A stretch of 64,000 bases of DNA from Nereida ignava (GTDB lineage Bacteria > Pseudomonadota > Alphaproteobacteria > Rhodobacterales > Rhodobacteraceae): the NCBI RefSeq assembly GCF_001049735.1, contig NZ_CVPC01000022.1, positions 16,005 through 80,004 of the forward strand, in the 5' to 3' direction. The notes beneath the pieces are model-generated. The model worked only from the letters and a program-made list of their open reading frames with translations. It had not been told where the DNA came from and did not search any database. A program made the position numbers and the translations under genes. Below are positions 27,250 to 41,509 of this stretch, piece by piece. Each line of letters opens with the position of its first letter. Position 1 is the stretch's first letter.

Positions 27250-28370
27250 TAGTAGGCGGGCTCCATCATGGTGCTTGCTGGACGTTCGTGGTGCACAACG
27301 GGGATGGAGTAGAGCACAGCAAATGCGGCCGCCGCGCGGGCGGTTCCGATGAACTGCTTGATCTTACCAGCAACGCCGCGCTGGCGTTTGCCGGCGGCAA
27401 TCTGAACGTTGGCGTCTTGCAGTTTATCGAGCCCTTTGCGGAAGCGCGGGTGATCGATATCAAGCGTGAACGGATAGATCTGTTTGCTGATTTCCGATGT
27501 TTTGCGGAACACCTCCATGCCGTACCACGTCACGTCTACGCCCAAGGCCTCGTGGAAAACGGGGCGCTGGTGGTCGCGAACCCACATTGTGCCGTAAACG
27601 GCCGTCAGGAAAAACTTGATCCAGAGGCGGTTTTGGCGCGATTCCGTCAGTTTAGGGTCTGTTTTCATCAACAACGCAAAGGCTTCGCCGTGTGAAAACT
27701 CATCGTTGCACCATTCCTCAAACCATTTGAAAATGGGGTGAAAGCGGTGCTCGGGATGCTTTTCCAGGTGGCGGAAGATTGTGATGTAACGCGCGTAGCC
27801 AATCTTTTCTGACAGATACGTGGCATAATAAATGAACTTAGGGCGGAAGTACGTGTACTTCTTTTGTTGGGTCAAAAAGCCCAAGTTGACCGCAATGCCA
27901 GCTTCGCGCAGTGCATCATTGATAAAGCCCGCGTGACGGGCCTCGTCGCGGGCCATCAGTTGGAAAAGCTGCGTGATGTCTGGATTAGAACCGCGGCGCT
28001 TCATTTCTTTATAAAGCACACACCCCGAGAATTCAGCAGTACAGCTTGAGATCAAAAAGTCGATAAATTCGGCACGCAAAGCAGGTTCCATGCCGTCCCA
28101 ATCGACGGTGTCCCAATCAGCGTTTTTCTTAAAATGGCCTTTGTTTGGGTCTGCTTCCATTTGGCCGATCAGGGTGTCCCAATCGTGGCGCACGTTTTCA
28201 ACGTTGATGGCGTCCAGTTCATTGAAATCAGTGGTGTAAAAGCGCGGGGTGAGAAGCGTGTCCTGCATCGCAACATCGGTTGCTTTTTCCGAGGTCATGG
28301 CTTCGTTTGTACCATGCAAAGCGGTGGGGGATGCGTGACCGTTCAGGTCCTTGGGGGTTTGGATGTTCAT
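27249..28370 (-). CDS. acsF: Mg-protoporphyrin IX monomethyl ester oxidative cyclase
   Basis: 373-residue diiron oxygenase that closes the fifth ring of the chlorophyll precursor using O2. The iron-binding carboxylate/histidine motifs are ARDEARHAGF and the later EWCNDEFSHGEAF. No anaerobic bchE is seen in the window, which suits an aerobic phototroph. The start overlaps the stop of the small upstream gene (ATGA). Confidence 0.96.
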   Translation of the reverse strand: MNIQTPKDLNGHASPTALHGTNEAMTSEKATDVAMQDTLLTPRFYTTDFNELDAINVENVRHDWDTLIGQMEADPNKGHFKKNADWDTVDWDGMEPALRAEFIDFLISSCTAEFSGCVLYKEMKRRGSNPDITQLFQLMARDEARHAGFINDALREAGIAVNLGFLTQQKKYTYFRPKFIYYATYLSEKIGYARYITIFRHLEKHPEHRFHPIFKWFEEWCNDEFSHGEAFALLMKTDPKLTESRQNRLWIKFFLTAVYGTMWVRDHQRPVFHEALGVDVTWYGMEVFRKTSEISKQIYPFTLDIDHPRFRKGLDKLQDANVQIAAGKRQRGVAGKIKQFIGTARAAAAFAVLYSIPVVHHERPASTMMEPAY

Positions 28371-28663
28371 ACTGTAACCTCCTCAGAGAATGAAAACTCG
28401 CAAAGCTCAATAAATTCCAGATCACCGGTCAGGCGCGTCCAAGCGCGCTCAAGACCACTGGCGCGGGTGATGACGGCGGTGCGGCTTTCTTCGACGATTT
28501 CGCCGAAAGGCGCCATGATCTCGGCCCCTTGGACCAAGACGCTATCGCCGGGGTGAATGACTGCTCCGTTGTCAAACCGCACATGCGCGCTGAGCTCTTC
28601 AAAGCGGTGCGAGATGCTGACAGTGCAGGGTGCTGTTTCTTTTGATCGGGTGAATAATCCCAT
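28367..28663 (-). CDS. Small conserved PGC protein of unknown function between puhC and acsF
   Basis: 98 residues from MGLFTRSKETAPCTVSI. It is soluble and rather acidic, with a predicted beta-rich core (SAHVRFDNGAVIHPGDSVLVQG). I do not recognise a functional family. It is wedged between puhC (13-nt gap) and acsF (4-nt overlap), so it is certainly co-translated with photosystem genes. A role in cyclase function or complex assembly is plausible but is only inference from place. The start at 28663 avoids a 20-residue extension into puhC. Confidence 0.75.
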   Translation of the reverse strand: MGLFTRSKETAPCTVSISHRFEELSAHVRFDNGAVIHPGDSVLVQGAEIMAPFGEIVEESRTAVITRASGLERAWTRLTGDLEFIELCEFSFSEEVTV

Positions 28664-28676
28664 GGTTCCGGTTCCC

Positions 28677-29147
28677 TTATTGATCGAGCAGCGTGGCGAA
28701 GGCTGCCCAGTTTTCGGACCCAAACCCCATCAGGTCTGCGCTCCAGTTGGTTTCGTCATCGATGATGGCGACGCGGTTATTGGCAAATTGCACAAGGCGG
28801 ACGGGCGCGCTCATGTCCATGTTGTTTACGGTGCGATTACGCTCAACGACGCGTGACATCACGCCCATAAAACCACCTGCGCCCGGGCCTGCATCAAGCA
28901 ACACTGTACCGTCGATATCAGCGATATACGTGGCGCCAGAGATTTCACTTTTCATCGTGATCGTACGTTCTTTCACGATTGGTGAAGCAGGCAGGGCGCT
29001 GGCTGATGGGCGGTCTGACCAGACCGAGTAGGCCGACAAAGCGACTGCGCAAGCAATCATGAATAACACACCGCGGATCAGCGTGCGTGGGATCATTTCG
29101 CGGTCTTTGTTCAACATTTTACGGGTTTCAGAAGGGGCAAATTGCAT
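28677..29147 (-). CDS. puhC: PuhC, photosynthetic complex assembly protein
   Basis: 156-residue protein with one N-terminal membrane helix (LIRGVLFMIACAVALSAYSVW) and a periplasmic domain, as in the PuhC family. PuhC supports RC-LH1 organisation. GGAG stands 9 nt before the ATG and the gene follows puhB by 6 nt. Confidence 0.88.
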   Translation of the reverse strand: MQFAPSETRKMLNKDREMIPRTLIRGVLFMIACAVALSAYSVWSDRPSASALPASPIVKERTITMKSEISGATYIADIDGTVLLDAGPGAGGFMGVMSRVVERNRTVNNMDMSAPVRLVQFANNRVAIIDDETNWSADLMGFGSENWAAFATLLDQ

Positions 29148-29153
29148 ATCAGT

Positions 29154-29783
29154 TTACTCCGCTGGAACGGCGTCAGGGACGCGTGTGATAATGGGGGCTT
29201 CGGATACCCGCGTCTCCGCTGCGGCGGCCAAAATCTGTGCGACATTAGCGGCGTCAGGGATGCAACGGAGAGCGGGTTCCGTGTGGGCCATCCGCCAAGG
29301 GCGAACGTGGGGCCAACACATTAGGTAACTCATGCGGGTCTTGCCCGATGTTTGAAGCGCGATGGTGCCATGACCGCCAGAAAGCAGCGCGAGGTTTGCG
29401 TTCTTTACCCATTGGTATGGCAGGTTCAGGGTCATCGTCAGAGCCGCCCCGATGCGCATGGCAACGCGACGGTTCGTAATTGTGTAGACCGTGTTACGGG
29501 CCTGTACGTATGAAATCAGTGCCAGCACAGCGACTGTTGCCGCTGCAAAAACTGCGAACGGCAGTACAGACAAAAGTGCGTGGCCAAAGGGGGCGACCCC
29601 AAGCACAACGATGAAACGCCACAGTGCGAACAAAGCGAAATAGCCCATGAGCCATTTCAGGCCCCAGCTTTCTTTGGTCAGGCTCCACCAATTGGGGCGC
29701 CCTTGCCAGAGGATCTCTTCGCCCGCGGGCAGTTCCTCTGGCAGACCTTCGATGGGTTCAACTGCGAAATCGTCGTGTGACAT
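29154..29783 (-). CDS. puhB: PuhB, reaction-centre assembly protein
   Basis: 209-residue membrane protein with PH-like domain: start MSHDDFAVEPIEGLPEELPAGE, then EEILWQGRPNWWSL, two or three hydrophobic segments, and YTITNRRVAMRIGAAL. PuhB helps reaction-centre assembly in Rhodobacter. It lies 14 nt after puhA. Confidence 0.92.
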   Translation of the reverse strand: MSHDDFAVEPIEGLPEELPAGEEILWQGRPNWWSLTKESWGLKWLMGYFALFALWRFIVVLGVAPFGHALLSVLPFAVFAAATVAVLALISYVQARNTVYTITNRRVAMRIGAALTMTLNLPYQWVKNANLALLSGGHGTIALQTSGKTRMSYLMCWPHVRPWRMAHTEPALRCIPDAANVAQILAAAAETRVSEAPIITRVPDAVPAE

Positions 29784-29797
29784 GGGGTCGGCTTTCC

Positions 29798-30568
29798 TTA
29801 GGCTTGGGGTTCCAAACGGCTTGGGTCCGCATAAAGCGTGCCGCCGCCGTAGTAGGCTTGGATCTTCTCTTCCTCGAGCAACGTCACAGTGGTTGCCGAT
29901 TTTTGGGTCGGAATACCTTTGACGTTGTGCGAATAGATTGAGCGGATCTTGAGGTGGTTTGATTTGATACGCGCCATTTCACGGGCCACCAGTTTGGTGC
30001 CGCCGCCAAATTCGGCGTCAACTTCATAAGCGAAATAACGTACCAGCTGCTCTGGTTCATCGATCCACATATCGGTGACGCGACCAACGACTACGTTATC
30101 GCCTGTCATAACCGGCAAACCACGTGGGTCACGGCCAGCAGACACGCGGAATGTGTCAACACTCGACATGGGGATGATCTTGGGGTGGCCTTTGCCATCA
30201 AGCTCTGGGTGATCTTGACGCGCAGCCCATGCACCTGGACCAACGCCGTCCATCATTGGATCACCGGTTGGCTCGAAAGGCAGTCCGTTTATCACGCCAG
30301 TTTGCTCAAGCGCCAAATCTGTACGGGCTTGGCGGTCAGGACCGGGAACGGTCACCTCGCCGCGGCCATGTGGCAGCTTAAACGTTTTGGGGTTTGGCAC
30401 AGGGAAGGGGCCTTGGTTGGCCGCTGTCTCACCGGTGTCATTTTCAAGGGGATAGCCTTCACGCATGTTTTCGGTTTGCAGATAGTAAATCAGCAGCGCG
30501 AAAAAGCCGTAAAAGCCCCAAAGAGCGACGCTCGCCAAGTCGATGTTTCCAAAAATAGTTCCGTCCAT
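29798..30568 (-). CDS. puhA: Photosynthetic reaction centre H subunit
   Basis: 256-residue subunit with one N-terminal helix (ASVALWGFYGFFALLIYYLQTENMREGYPLE in parts) and a cytoplasmic beta-barrel domain (GDNVVVGRVTDMWIDEPEQLVRYFAYEV). It caps the L/M core and guides protons to QB. It follows lhaA by 18 nt at the end of the bchFNBHLM-lhaA-puhA series. Confidence 0.97.
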   Translation of the reverse strand: MDGTIFGNIDLASVALWGFYGFFALLIYYLQTENMREGYPLENDTGETAANQGPFPVPNPKTFKLPHGRGEVTVPGPDRQARTDLALEQTGVINGLPFEPTGDPMMDGVGPGAWAARQDHPELDGKGHPKIIPMSSVDTFRVSAGRDPRGLPVMTGDNVVVGRVTDMWIDEPEQLVRYFAYEVDAEFGGGTKLVAREMARIKSNHLKIRSIYSHNVKGIPTQKSATTVTLLEEEKIQAYYGGGTLYADPSRLEPQA

Positions 30569-30586
30569 TTTCTTTCTCCGAATGTG

Positions 30587-32014
30587 TCAGGTAGGGAAGT
30601 CAGCCAGACCGATCTGACGTCCTTGCTGAGTGGTCTGTGTCCCGCGTCGCACAAGGGGCCCCAAGGCGATGAGCGTGACAAAAATAAGAGCAATTGCAGT
30701 GTGATAGACAACTGAATAGCCCGTCGATGGCGTGGCGAGCGCCGGTCCGAAGTTCCCGTTAAGTGCGGCAGTGTTGACCACATCGCGGATGGTACCGCCG
30801 ATGAGGATCGACAGGCCTGCGGCGGTCGCTTGCGCGGCGCCCCAAGCCCCCAATGCAAGGCCGCGGCCTGCGTTGGGCAAAGTCATTGCTGCGGTCAGCG
30901 TGGCGACTGCAAACAGCCCTCCACCCAAGCCGATCGCGGCGCTTCCAGTGTAGAAAAGGAATACTGAATTGAGTGGTGCAGCGAACACAACGCATGTGAA
31001 AGCACCCACTCCAACAAGCAGGCCACGGCCCGCCATGAGATGTGTGTTTAGCCCACCGCGCAGCCATCTAGCTGCAAGTGCAAAGCCCAGAAGTGCGCCA
31101 GACGCCCAAAGCGCTGTCAGCAAAGTGGTGGCGGATACAGATAACCCCAAGACTTCGCCGCCGTAAGGCTCGAGCAATACGTCTTGCATATTGAAAGCCA
31201 TAGTTCCCAAAAAGACGACAACGATCAGGCGGCCAGCTTGACCGCCGGCCATGAAATCTGACCATGCATCTTTGAAAGTGGGGCTTGGTGCTGCATCACG
31301 CTCGGCCTTAGATTTGGGCGCCAGCTTTTCTTGTTTCCACAAAGCGACAATGTTCAAAACAAGGGTGATTACGGCGCAAGATTGAATGACGCGAACCAAT
31401 CGCAGATCACCAAAGTCGCGCAGGAAATAGCCAACGATCACGGCGGACAGTCCCATGCCGACCAGGAACATGACGTACAAAAGAGCCACAACGCGAGGAC
31501 GTGTTTCATCATCTGCGCGGTCTGCGGCCAATGCCAGACCTGCGGTTTGGGTCATGTGCATCCCAAGGCCGGTCATCAAGAAAGCTGCTGCTGACAAAAC
31601 CTCACCTGCCCATTCGGGGCCGGCTGCTTGCTCAAATCCCAGTGACAGAATGGCGAATGGCATTACCGCTAAGCCGCCGAACTGCCACAAGCTGCCAAAC
31701 CATAAGTAGGGGATGCGTTTCCAACCCAGGGAGCTTTGCAAGTTGTCTGATTTGAAGCCCAAAAGTGCGCGGAACGGAGCAGATAAAACAGGCAACGCGA
31801 TCATGAGCGCAACAATCATTGCCGGTACTGACAACTCCACGATCATAACGCGGTTTAAAGTTCCCAACAGCAAGACAGAGGCCATGCCGACAGACACTTG
31901 GAACAGCGACATCCGCAAAAGCTGTCCGAGGGGAAGACCCTCAGACGCGGCATCCGCAAATGGGAGCCATTTTGATATGCGCTGCGTTTGGCTCACTTGG
32001 TTACTTCCAAACAT
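30587..32014 (-). CDS. lhaA: LhaA, LH1 assembly protein (PucC/BCH2 major-facilitator family)
   Basis: 475-residue, about 12-helix member of the PucC family, with the family features LLGTLNRVMIVELSVP near the start and NMQDVLLEPYGGEVLGLSV centrally. LhaA is required for LH1 assembly. It overlaps the end of bchM by 22 nt and precedes puhA, the conserved arrangement. Confidence 0.95.
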   Translation of the reverse strand: MFGSNQVSQTQRISKWLPFADAASEGLPLGQLLRMSLFQVSVGMASVLLLGTLNRVMIVELSVPAMIVALMIALPVLSAPFRALLGFKSDNLQSSLGWKRIPYLWFGSLWQFGGLAVMPFAILSLGFEQAAGPEWAGEVLSAAAFLMTGLGMHMTQTAGLALAADRADDETRPRVVALLYVMFLVGMGLSAVIVGYFLRDFGDLRLVRVIQSCAVITLVLNIVALWKQEKLAPKSKAERDAAPSPTFKDAWSDFMAGGQAGRLIVVVFLGTMAFNMQDVLLEPYGGEVLGLSVSATTLLTALWASGALLGFALAARWLRGGLNTHLMAGRGLLVGVGAFTCVVFAAPLNSVFLFYTGSAAIGLGGGLFAVATLTAAMTLPNAGRGLALGAWGAAQATAAGLSILIGGTIRDVVNTAALNGNFGPALATPSTGYSVVYHTAIALIFVTLIALGPLVRRGTQTTQQGRQIGLADFPT

Positions 32015-32658
32015 TCAGAGATATAAAAACCCGAGCTGATCCGCGCGACGCTGCGCAGATTACCGTCTACAAGGCGTGCCAATTTCTTGGGCGCATGTGG
32101 GATCATCACGGGGCTTCGGTCACGGCGCGGAAACAATTTTCCCATACCGAAAAACGCCATCAAGAATGGTGTGCGCGGCGCAACGGTGAACACAATTTTA
32201 CAGCTTGTTCGCTGGAACAGGGTCGAAATTGAGCGGTTAATGTCAGCGGCGTCATAGTAGATCAAACTGTCCATCGCGACCACGTGATCGAAGTCACCAA
32301 GCGCGGAGTCTAGCATATCGCCAGCGTGAAATGTCACTTGATGTGACAAGGCATCTGGCAACCGCTTGCGTGCGATTTCCACGAGTGACGGCGAGATATC
32401 CACGGCGACTACCTCGGCGCCGCGCAAAGCCAGTTCGTGGGTCATTTGACCCGCGCCACAGCCGGCGTCCAAAATTCGTTTTCCGCGCACATCCCCAAGG
32501 GTGTTGAGCATTGTTTCACGCATCCGGTCCCGCCCCGCGCGCACGGTTTCGCGTACCCGCGACACGGGCGCGTCTGAGGTCAGGCGCTCCCATGTTTTGG
32601 TCGCGGTTTGGTCGAAGTATGTCTCGACGCGGGAAAGGGTGCGGTCGTATGCGGTCAT
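31993..32658 (-). CDS. bchM: Mg-protoporphyrin IX O-methyltransferase
   Basis: 221-residue SAM methyltransferase (motif ILDAGCGAGQMTHELALRG) that makes the monomethyl ester, the substrate of AcsF. Start MTAYDRTLSRVETYFDQTA is typical. It follows bchL by 3 nt and overlaps lhaA. Confidence 0.96.
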   Translation of the reverse strand: MTAYDRTLSRVETYFDQTATKTWERLTSDAPVSRVRETVRAGRDRMRETMLNTLGDVRGKRILDAGCGAGQMTHELALRGAEVVAVDISPSLVEIARKRLPDALSHQVTFHAGDMLDSALGDFDHVVAMDSLIYYDAADINRSISTLFQRTSCKIVFTVAPRTPFLMAFFGMGKLFPRRDRSPVMIPHAPKKLARLVDGNLRSVARISSGFYISECLEVTK

Positions 32659-32661
32659 GGT

Positions 32662-33579
<918 letters not shown>

Positions 33580-36500
33580 CTATTGCGCCGCAATTCCTTC
33601 CATTTGATCCTCGAGCGCATCGGCCGCATCTTGCAGCGCGGCGAGTGTTTCCGCGTCGGGGGTCCAATAATTTCTGTCGCTTGCTTCAAGCAGGCGATTG
33701 GCCATGCGTACTGAAGCTTGCGGGTTCAGATCCGCCAGCCGCTGGCGCATCGCGTCGTCAAGAACGAAGGTTTCAGAGAGCCGTTCATAGACCCATTCAT
33801 CCACTTGGCCGGTCGTGGCAGACCAGCCCATCGTGTTCGTTACGCACGCCTCAATTTGGCGCACGCCTTCGTGTCCGTGTTGCAGCATTCCTTCGAACCA
33901 TTTCGGGTTGAGGCTGCGCGATCTGGTTTCAAGGGCGACCTGCTCGGACAAGGTGCGTACTTTTGCATCACCCATTGTTTGATCGCCGATGAATACAGCC
34001 GGCTCAGCGCCGCCTTTGGCGCGCTTTACCGCACGAGCAATACCGCCGAGCGTATCAAAATAGTGGTCAACGGTGGTGACACCCAGCTCAACGCTTTCAA
34101 GATTTTGATAGGCTACATCCACATCCTTAAGCTGCTTTTGGAGCAGTTCTGCTTGTGCCGCCGCCTTGCCGTCCATGCCGTAGGCGAATGACTTGCGTGC
34201 TTCATAGGCATCGGCCAGCTCATCTTCGTTATCAAAGGCGCTGGCATCCACGAGGGCGTTTACGTTTGACCCATACGCGCCGTTGGCATTGGAAAAGACC
34301 CGCAGTGCTGCGGTTTCCAGATCAACGTCCATTTGCTCTGCATAGGATAGTGCATGTGCACGCAGGAAATTTTGGCTCGTTGGTTCATTGGCGGCTGCGC
34401 ATTTATAGGCGGCCTCGGCCAACATCTTGGTCTGCAAAGGTAGCAGGTCGCGGAAAATACCAGACAGGGTCATAACCACATCAATGCGTGGGCGCCCCAG
34501 CTTCTCTAGGGGAATAAGATCAGCCCCTGACAAACGGCCATAGCTGTCAAAACGTGGCTTTGCGCCCATCAAAGCAAGGGCTTGTGCGATCGGGCCGCCA
34601 TCTGATTTGATATTGTCGCTGCCCCAAAGCACCAGCGCGATGCTGCGTGGAAGTTCGGTTTGAGCGTCCAGCAATACTTGGGCCTGTTTACGGCCATCGC
34701 GTAATGCAAATTCTGTTGGCATTCTGAACGGATCAAACGCGTGAATATTGCGGCCTGTGGGGAGGACATCAGGACTACGGATCAGATCACCACCCGCAAC
34801 AGGGGCAATGTAGCGCGCACTTAAGGCACGCATTAGCGCAGGTAACTCAGTGTCCTCTTGCAGCAGTGCATCGACGCGGGCGCGAGCCTCAGAAGATTGA
34901 TCCGCCATTGTGGAGACGTGATCATGACGCGCCGCATCAGACATGGGTTTGCCAACGATATGGAGCCCCTCGGGGATCAGCGCGTGCTCTGTTTCAAGCA
35001 GCTTGAGCCAAAGGCTTTCAGGATCACGACCGTTCATATCAACAGCGTTAGCTTGGTCGCGGATCAGCTGTTCTAGATCACTGCGTGATGGATCGTTTTG
35101 GGCAGTACCACGGTACCGCGTTAACGTGTCCTTCAGGGCGATTAAGCCTTTATAGAGACCGGATTTGGCAAGTGGTGGTGTCAGATGTGTAATGGTTACG
35201 GCGTTGCTACGGCGTTTTGCTAACGTGGCTTCAGACGGATTATTCGATGCATAGAGGTAGACGTTTGGCATCTCACCGATGAGCCTATCCGGCCAATCCT
35301 GCGCGCCGAGGCCCGCTTGTTTGCCTGGCATGAATTCAAGTGCACCGTGCATCCCAAAATGTAGCAAGGCATCAGCTTGATATGTGTTGCGGAGCCACAA
35401 GTAGAATTGGGCGAAAGCATGGGTGGGGGCGAACCCTTTTTCAAAGAGTAACCGCATCGGGTCACCCTCATAGCCAAAAGTTGGCTGAACGCCGACAAAG
35501 ACGTTTCCGAAATGTGCGCCCAAGATGAACACGCCACGACCGTCTGATTGGACTTTGCCGGGGGCGGGGCCCCAAACGCTTTCAATAGCCGCTAGGGGCG
35601 GTGTATTTTCAACGATGTGATCGGCAGAAACGTGATCAGCAACGTTAGCTTCTTGACCGTATTGGGCGCTGTTGCCCTGCAAAACGAGCGTGCGAAGGAT
35701 GTCCACATCTGCGGGCACTTCAACGTCATAGCCGCTGGCCTTCATTCTGGTCAGCGTATTGAAGAGGCTCTCAAATACGGACAGATACGCTGCGGTTCCA
35801 ACAGCGCCGGCATTTGGCGGAAAGCCAAACAGCACAATGCCAATCTTTTTGTCAGCGTTTTCTTTACGGCGCAGATTTGCCAGCCGCGCCACTTTTTCTG
35901 CCAACACATCAATGCGTTCATGACATGGTGCCATGGCTTTGCTGATGGTACTGGCTTTGCACATATATGCGCAGCCCTGACAGCCCGTTTCACTGTGGCG
36001 ACCTGCGTAGACTGTGGGGTTTGTGGCGCCGTCAATCTCGGGCAGGGCGATGAGCATTGTTGTTTCAACGGGGCCAAGGCCACCGTCGCTAGACGACCAT
36101 TGGCTCAGAGTTTGAAATTCAAGCGGATGAGCAGCGACATACGGAACATCAAGCTTTGTAAGTGCTTCGATCGCGGCGTCGCTGTTGTTGTAGGCCGGTC
36201 CACCAACAAGGCTGAAACCAGTCAGTGAGACCATCGTATCTACGCTGTTGAAGTATTGCTCAATGGCGGGGCGACCATCGAGGCCCCCTGCAAAGCCCGC
36301 AATAACGCGCATTCCTTTTGCTTCAAACGCGCGGATGACTGCATCATAATGAGCGCAATCCCCCGACAGGATGTAACTGCGCAACATCAGAATTCCGACT
36401 GTTGCAGTTGCATCGCTTTGCGGCAGTTCAGTAAGATCAGTGACGATTTTCGTGCCTGCAAGGTCTGGGTGGTACAGGCCAACTTCGGGGTAATCGATGG

Positions 36501-37108
36501 GAGCTGCGGCCTCAATTTCGTTCCAGCCGCGATTTTCAGAGTAACGGCTTACCAAAAAGCGGAGCATGGCCTCAAGGTTGTCGTCTGATCCACCAAGCCA
36601 ATATTGCATCGATAGAAAGTACGCGCGAAGATCTTGGGCTTTGCCTGGAATGAATTTCAGGATTTTGGGCAAGCGGCGGAGCATTTTCATCTGGCCTTCG
36701 CCTGACGCCTGCTTGCCTGTCTTTGGCTTGAGCTTTTTAAGGATGGCCATGGCGCCAGAGGTCGGCTTGGACATATCCAAGTCGCCCATTTTGGTCAGGC
36801 TCGTAATGCTTGGGTCCGCAATGACGCCAACAAATGCATCAAGCGAAGGTCTGCGTGCGATCATGTTCGGCAAAATCGCCTTCAGGTGATCTTCAAGAAA
36901 CAGCAGATTGCCCACAATAATATCTGCATGGTCGATGTCGTGACGTGCGGTTGCTAGTGCTTCTGGGTTGTCGCCCCATTCAGCAGCTGCATGAACGCTT
37001 ACTTCAAGGCCCGGAAAGTCAGCGCGCAAGTTTGGCATGGCGCGCGTGATTGATCCGCCCGCATGGCGATCAAGCGTGACGATAGCCACGCGATAAGGGA
37101 TGCTTACC

Positions 37109-37119
<11 letters not shown>
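33580..37119 (-). CDS. bchH: Magnesium chelatase porphyrin-binding subunit H
   Basis: 1179-residue catalytic subunit (CobN/Mg-chelatase H family) that binds protoporphyrin IX for Mg insertion with the BchI/BchD motor. Features are [17 protein letters not shown] at the N-terminus and [19 protein letters not shown] in the middle. Length is normal. It overlaps the bchB stop region by 11 nt. Confidence 0.98.
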
Positions 37120-40406
<3,287 letters not shown>

Positions 40407-40461
40407 AAGACCGACTCCCTGACAAGCGGTGTGGGATGAGGGTGGTCTGAAACGGGCAATG

Positions 40462-40479
40462 TGTCAACTAAAACTTACA
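40462..40479. promoter_or_regulatory. PpsR/CrtJ operator upstream of bchF
   Basis: Perfect TGT-N12-ACA, 56 bp before the bchF start. Its left half reads TTGACA on the minus strand, a possible -35. Just to the right a further TTGACAT lies on the plus strand (40488-40494). The ~280-bp gap to ppaA has one more operator and no recognisable gene. Confidence 0.8.
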
Positions 40480-40573
40480 CCCAAAAGTTGACATATGGCA
40501 AAAGGGGCATTTGTAAGTTGGGCTTTGCATTCTGCGCCAAATTTGGTGTTAGGGCTTCAGGAATACCCTGTGG

Positions 40574-40591
40574 TGTCTAATTATTTTGACA
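40574..40591. promoter_or_regulatory. PpsR/CrtJ operator in the ppaA promoter
   Basis: Perfect TGT-N12-ACA whose right half is part of TTGACA at 40586-40591, a likely -35 for plus-strand transcription of ppaA-ppsR. This implies feedback by PpsR on its own antirepressor gene. The -10 around 40609-40615 is weaker. Confidence 0.75.
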
Positions 40592-40688
40592 ATGGGTATA
40601 GAATTTAGATTACATGTGTTAGTATTCGACCAAGCGGCTAGTTTGAGTCGTTGAACCGGCCCCGCCTTTGGGGTCATTAGGAGCTAAA

Positions 40689-41477
40689 ATGTCGGATCGA
40701 AAGATCAGCCAGCGCCGCCACGCCCCGAAAGTTGATAGTCTCGCCGAACGGGTTTTGATGACGCTCGCGGACGAGCGCGCAAATGCCTTGAGCGATGCGC
40801 GGCCCGATGTTTTGTTTTCACTGTGCAGTGCTATTCGCGATTATGACCCGAGTGCCCGTGATGTTTGGCGCGCTGAAGTCAAGATGCTTGGGCTGACAGA
40901 CGAAGAAATCTGTGACGTCTACATTCCGGAAGCTGCTCGAGTGATGGGCGATCAGTGGTGCAAAGACGAGGCAAGCTTTGCGGATGTTACCATCGCGGTT
41001 GCACGTCTTCAGGGTATGCTGCGCGATTTGATGCCGGCAGCCGCACAGGCGAACGCCAACAAAGTCGTCACTGGACCAAGCGTTCTGATGGTCGTTTTGG
41101 AGCGTGATTATCACACTCTGGGTGCAGGAGTTGCTGCCGCGCAATTGCGCCGGTCTGGCGTTTCGTGCCGACTGTTGATGGATAAGCCTGTGAAGGTGGT
41201 CGCAGAAGAGGTGTCTAAATCGTCATATGATGCAATTATGATATCCGCATCTGATGGTGAAAGACTTGAACATATTCGTGAATGTATCTTAAATATACGT
41301 AAAACGGCTAAGCAGCACGTGCCAATTATTGTAGGCGGCTCGCTCCTAAGTCAGAAGCTAGATATTAAGGCACTTACTGGAGCAGATCATGTGGAATCAG
41401 ATCCGAAAAGAGCATTACAAAAATGCGGTCTGATAGTTTCAAACCAAGGCGCGCCACGCCCGAGAAAGAAAGTCTGA
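40689..41477 (+). CDS. ppaA: PpaA/AerR, cobalamin-binding antirepressor
   Basis: 262-residue protein with a C-terminal B12-binding domain; Asp140 and His142 in LERDYHTLGA form the corrinoid-ligand motif. AerR/PpaA binds hydroxocobalamin in a light-dependent way and relieves CrtJ/PpsR repression. The start at 40689 (MSDRKISQRRHAP) has AGGAGC four nt upstream; a longer TTG-initiated reading from 40668 is less likely. ppsR follows directly. Confidence 0.92.
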   Translation: MSDRKISQRRHAPKVDSLAERVLMTLADERANALSDARPDVLFSLCSAIRDYDPSARDVWRAEVKMLGLTDEEICDVYIPEAARVMGDQWCKDEASFADVTIAVARLQGMLRDLMPAAAQANANKVVTGPSVLMVVLERDYHTLGAGVAAAQLRRSGVSCRLLMDKPVKVVAEEVSKSSYDAIMISASDGERLEHIRECILNIRKTAKQHVPIIVGGSLLSQKLDIKALTGADHVESDPKRALQKCGLIVSNQGAPRPRKKV

Positions 41478-41509
41478 AGCAGAATGCATATGATTTTGAA
41501 GGCGCGCAC

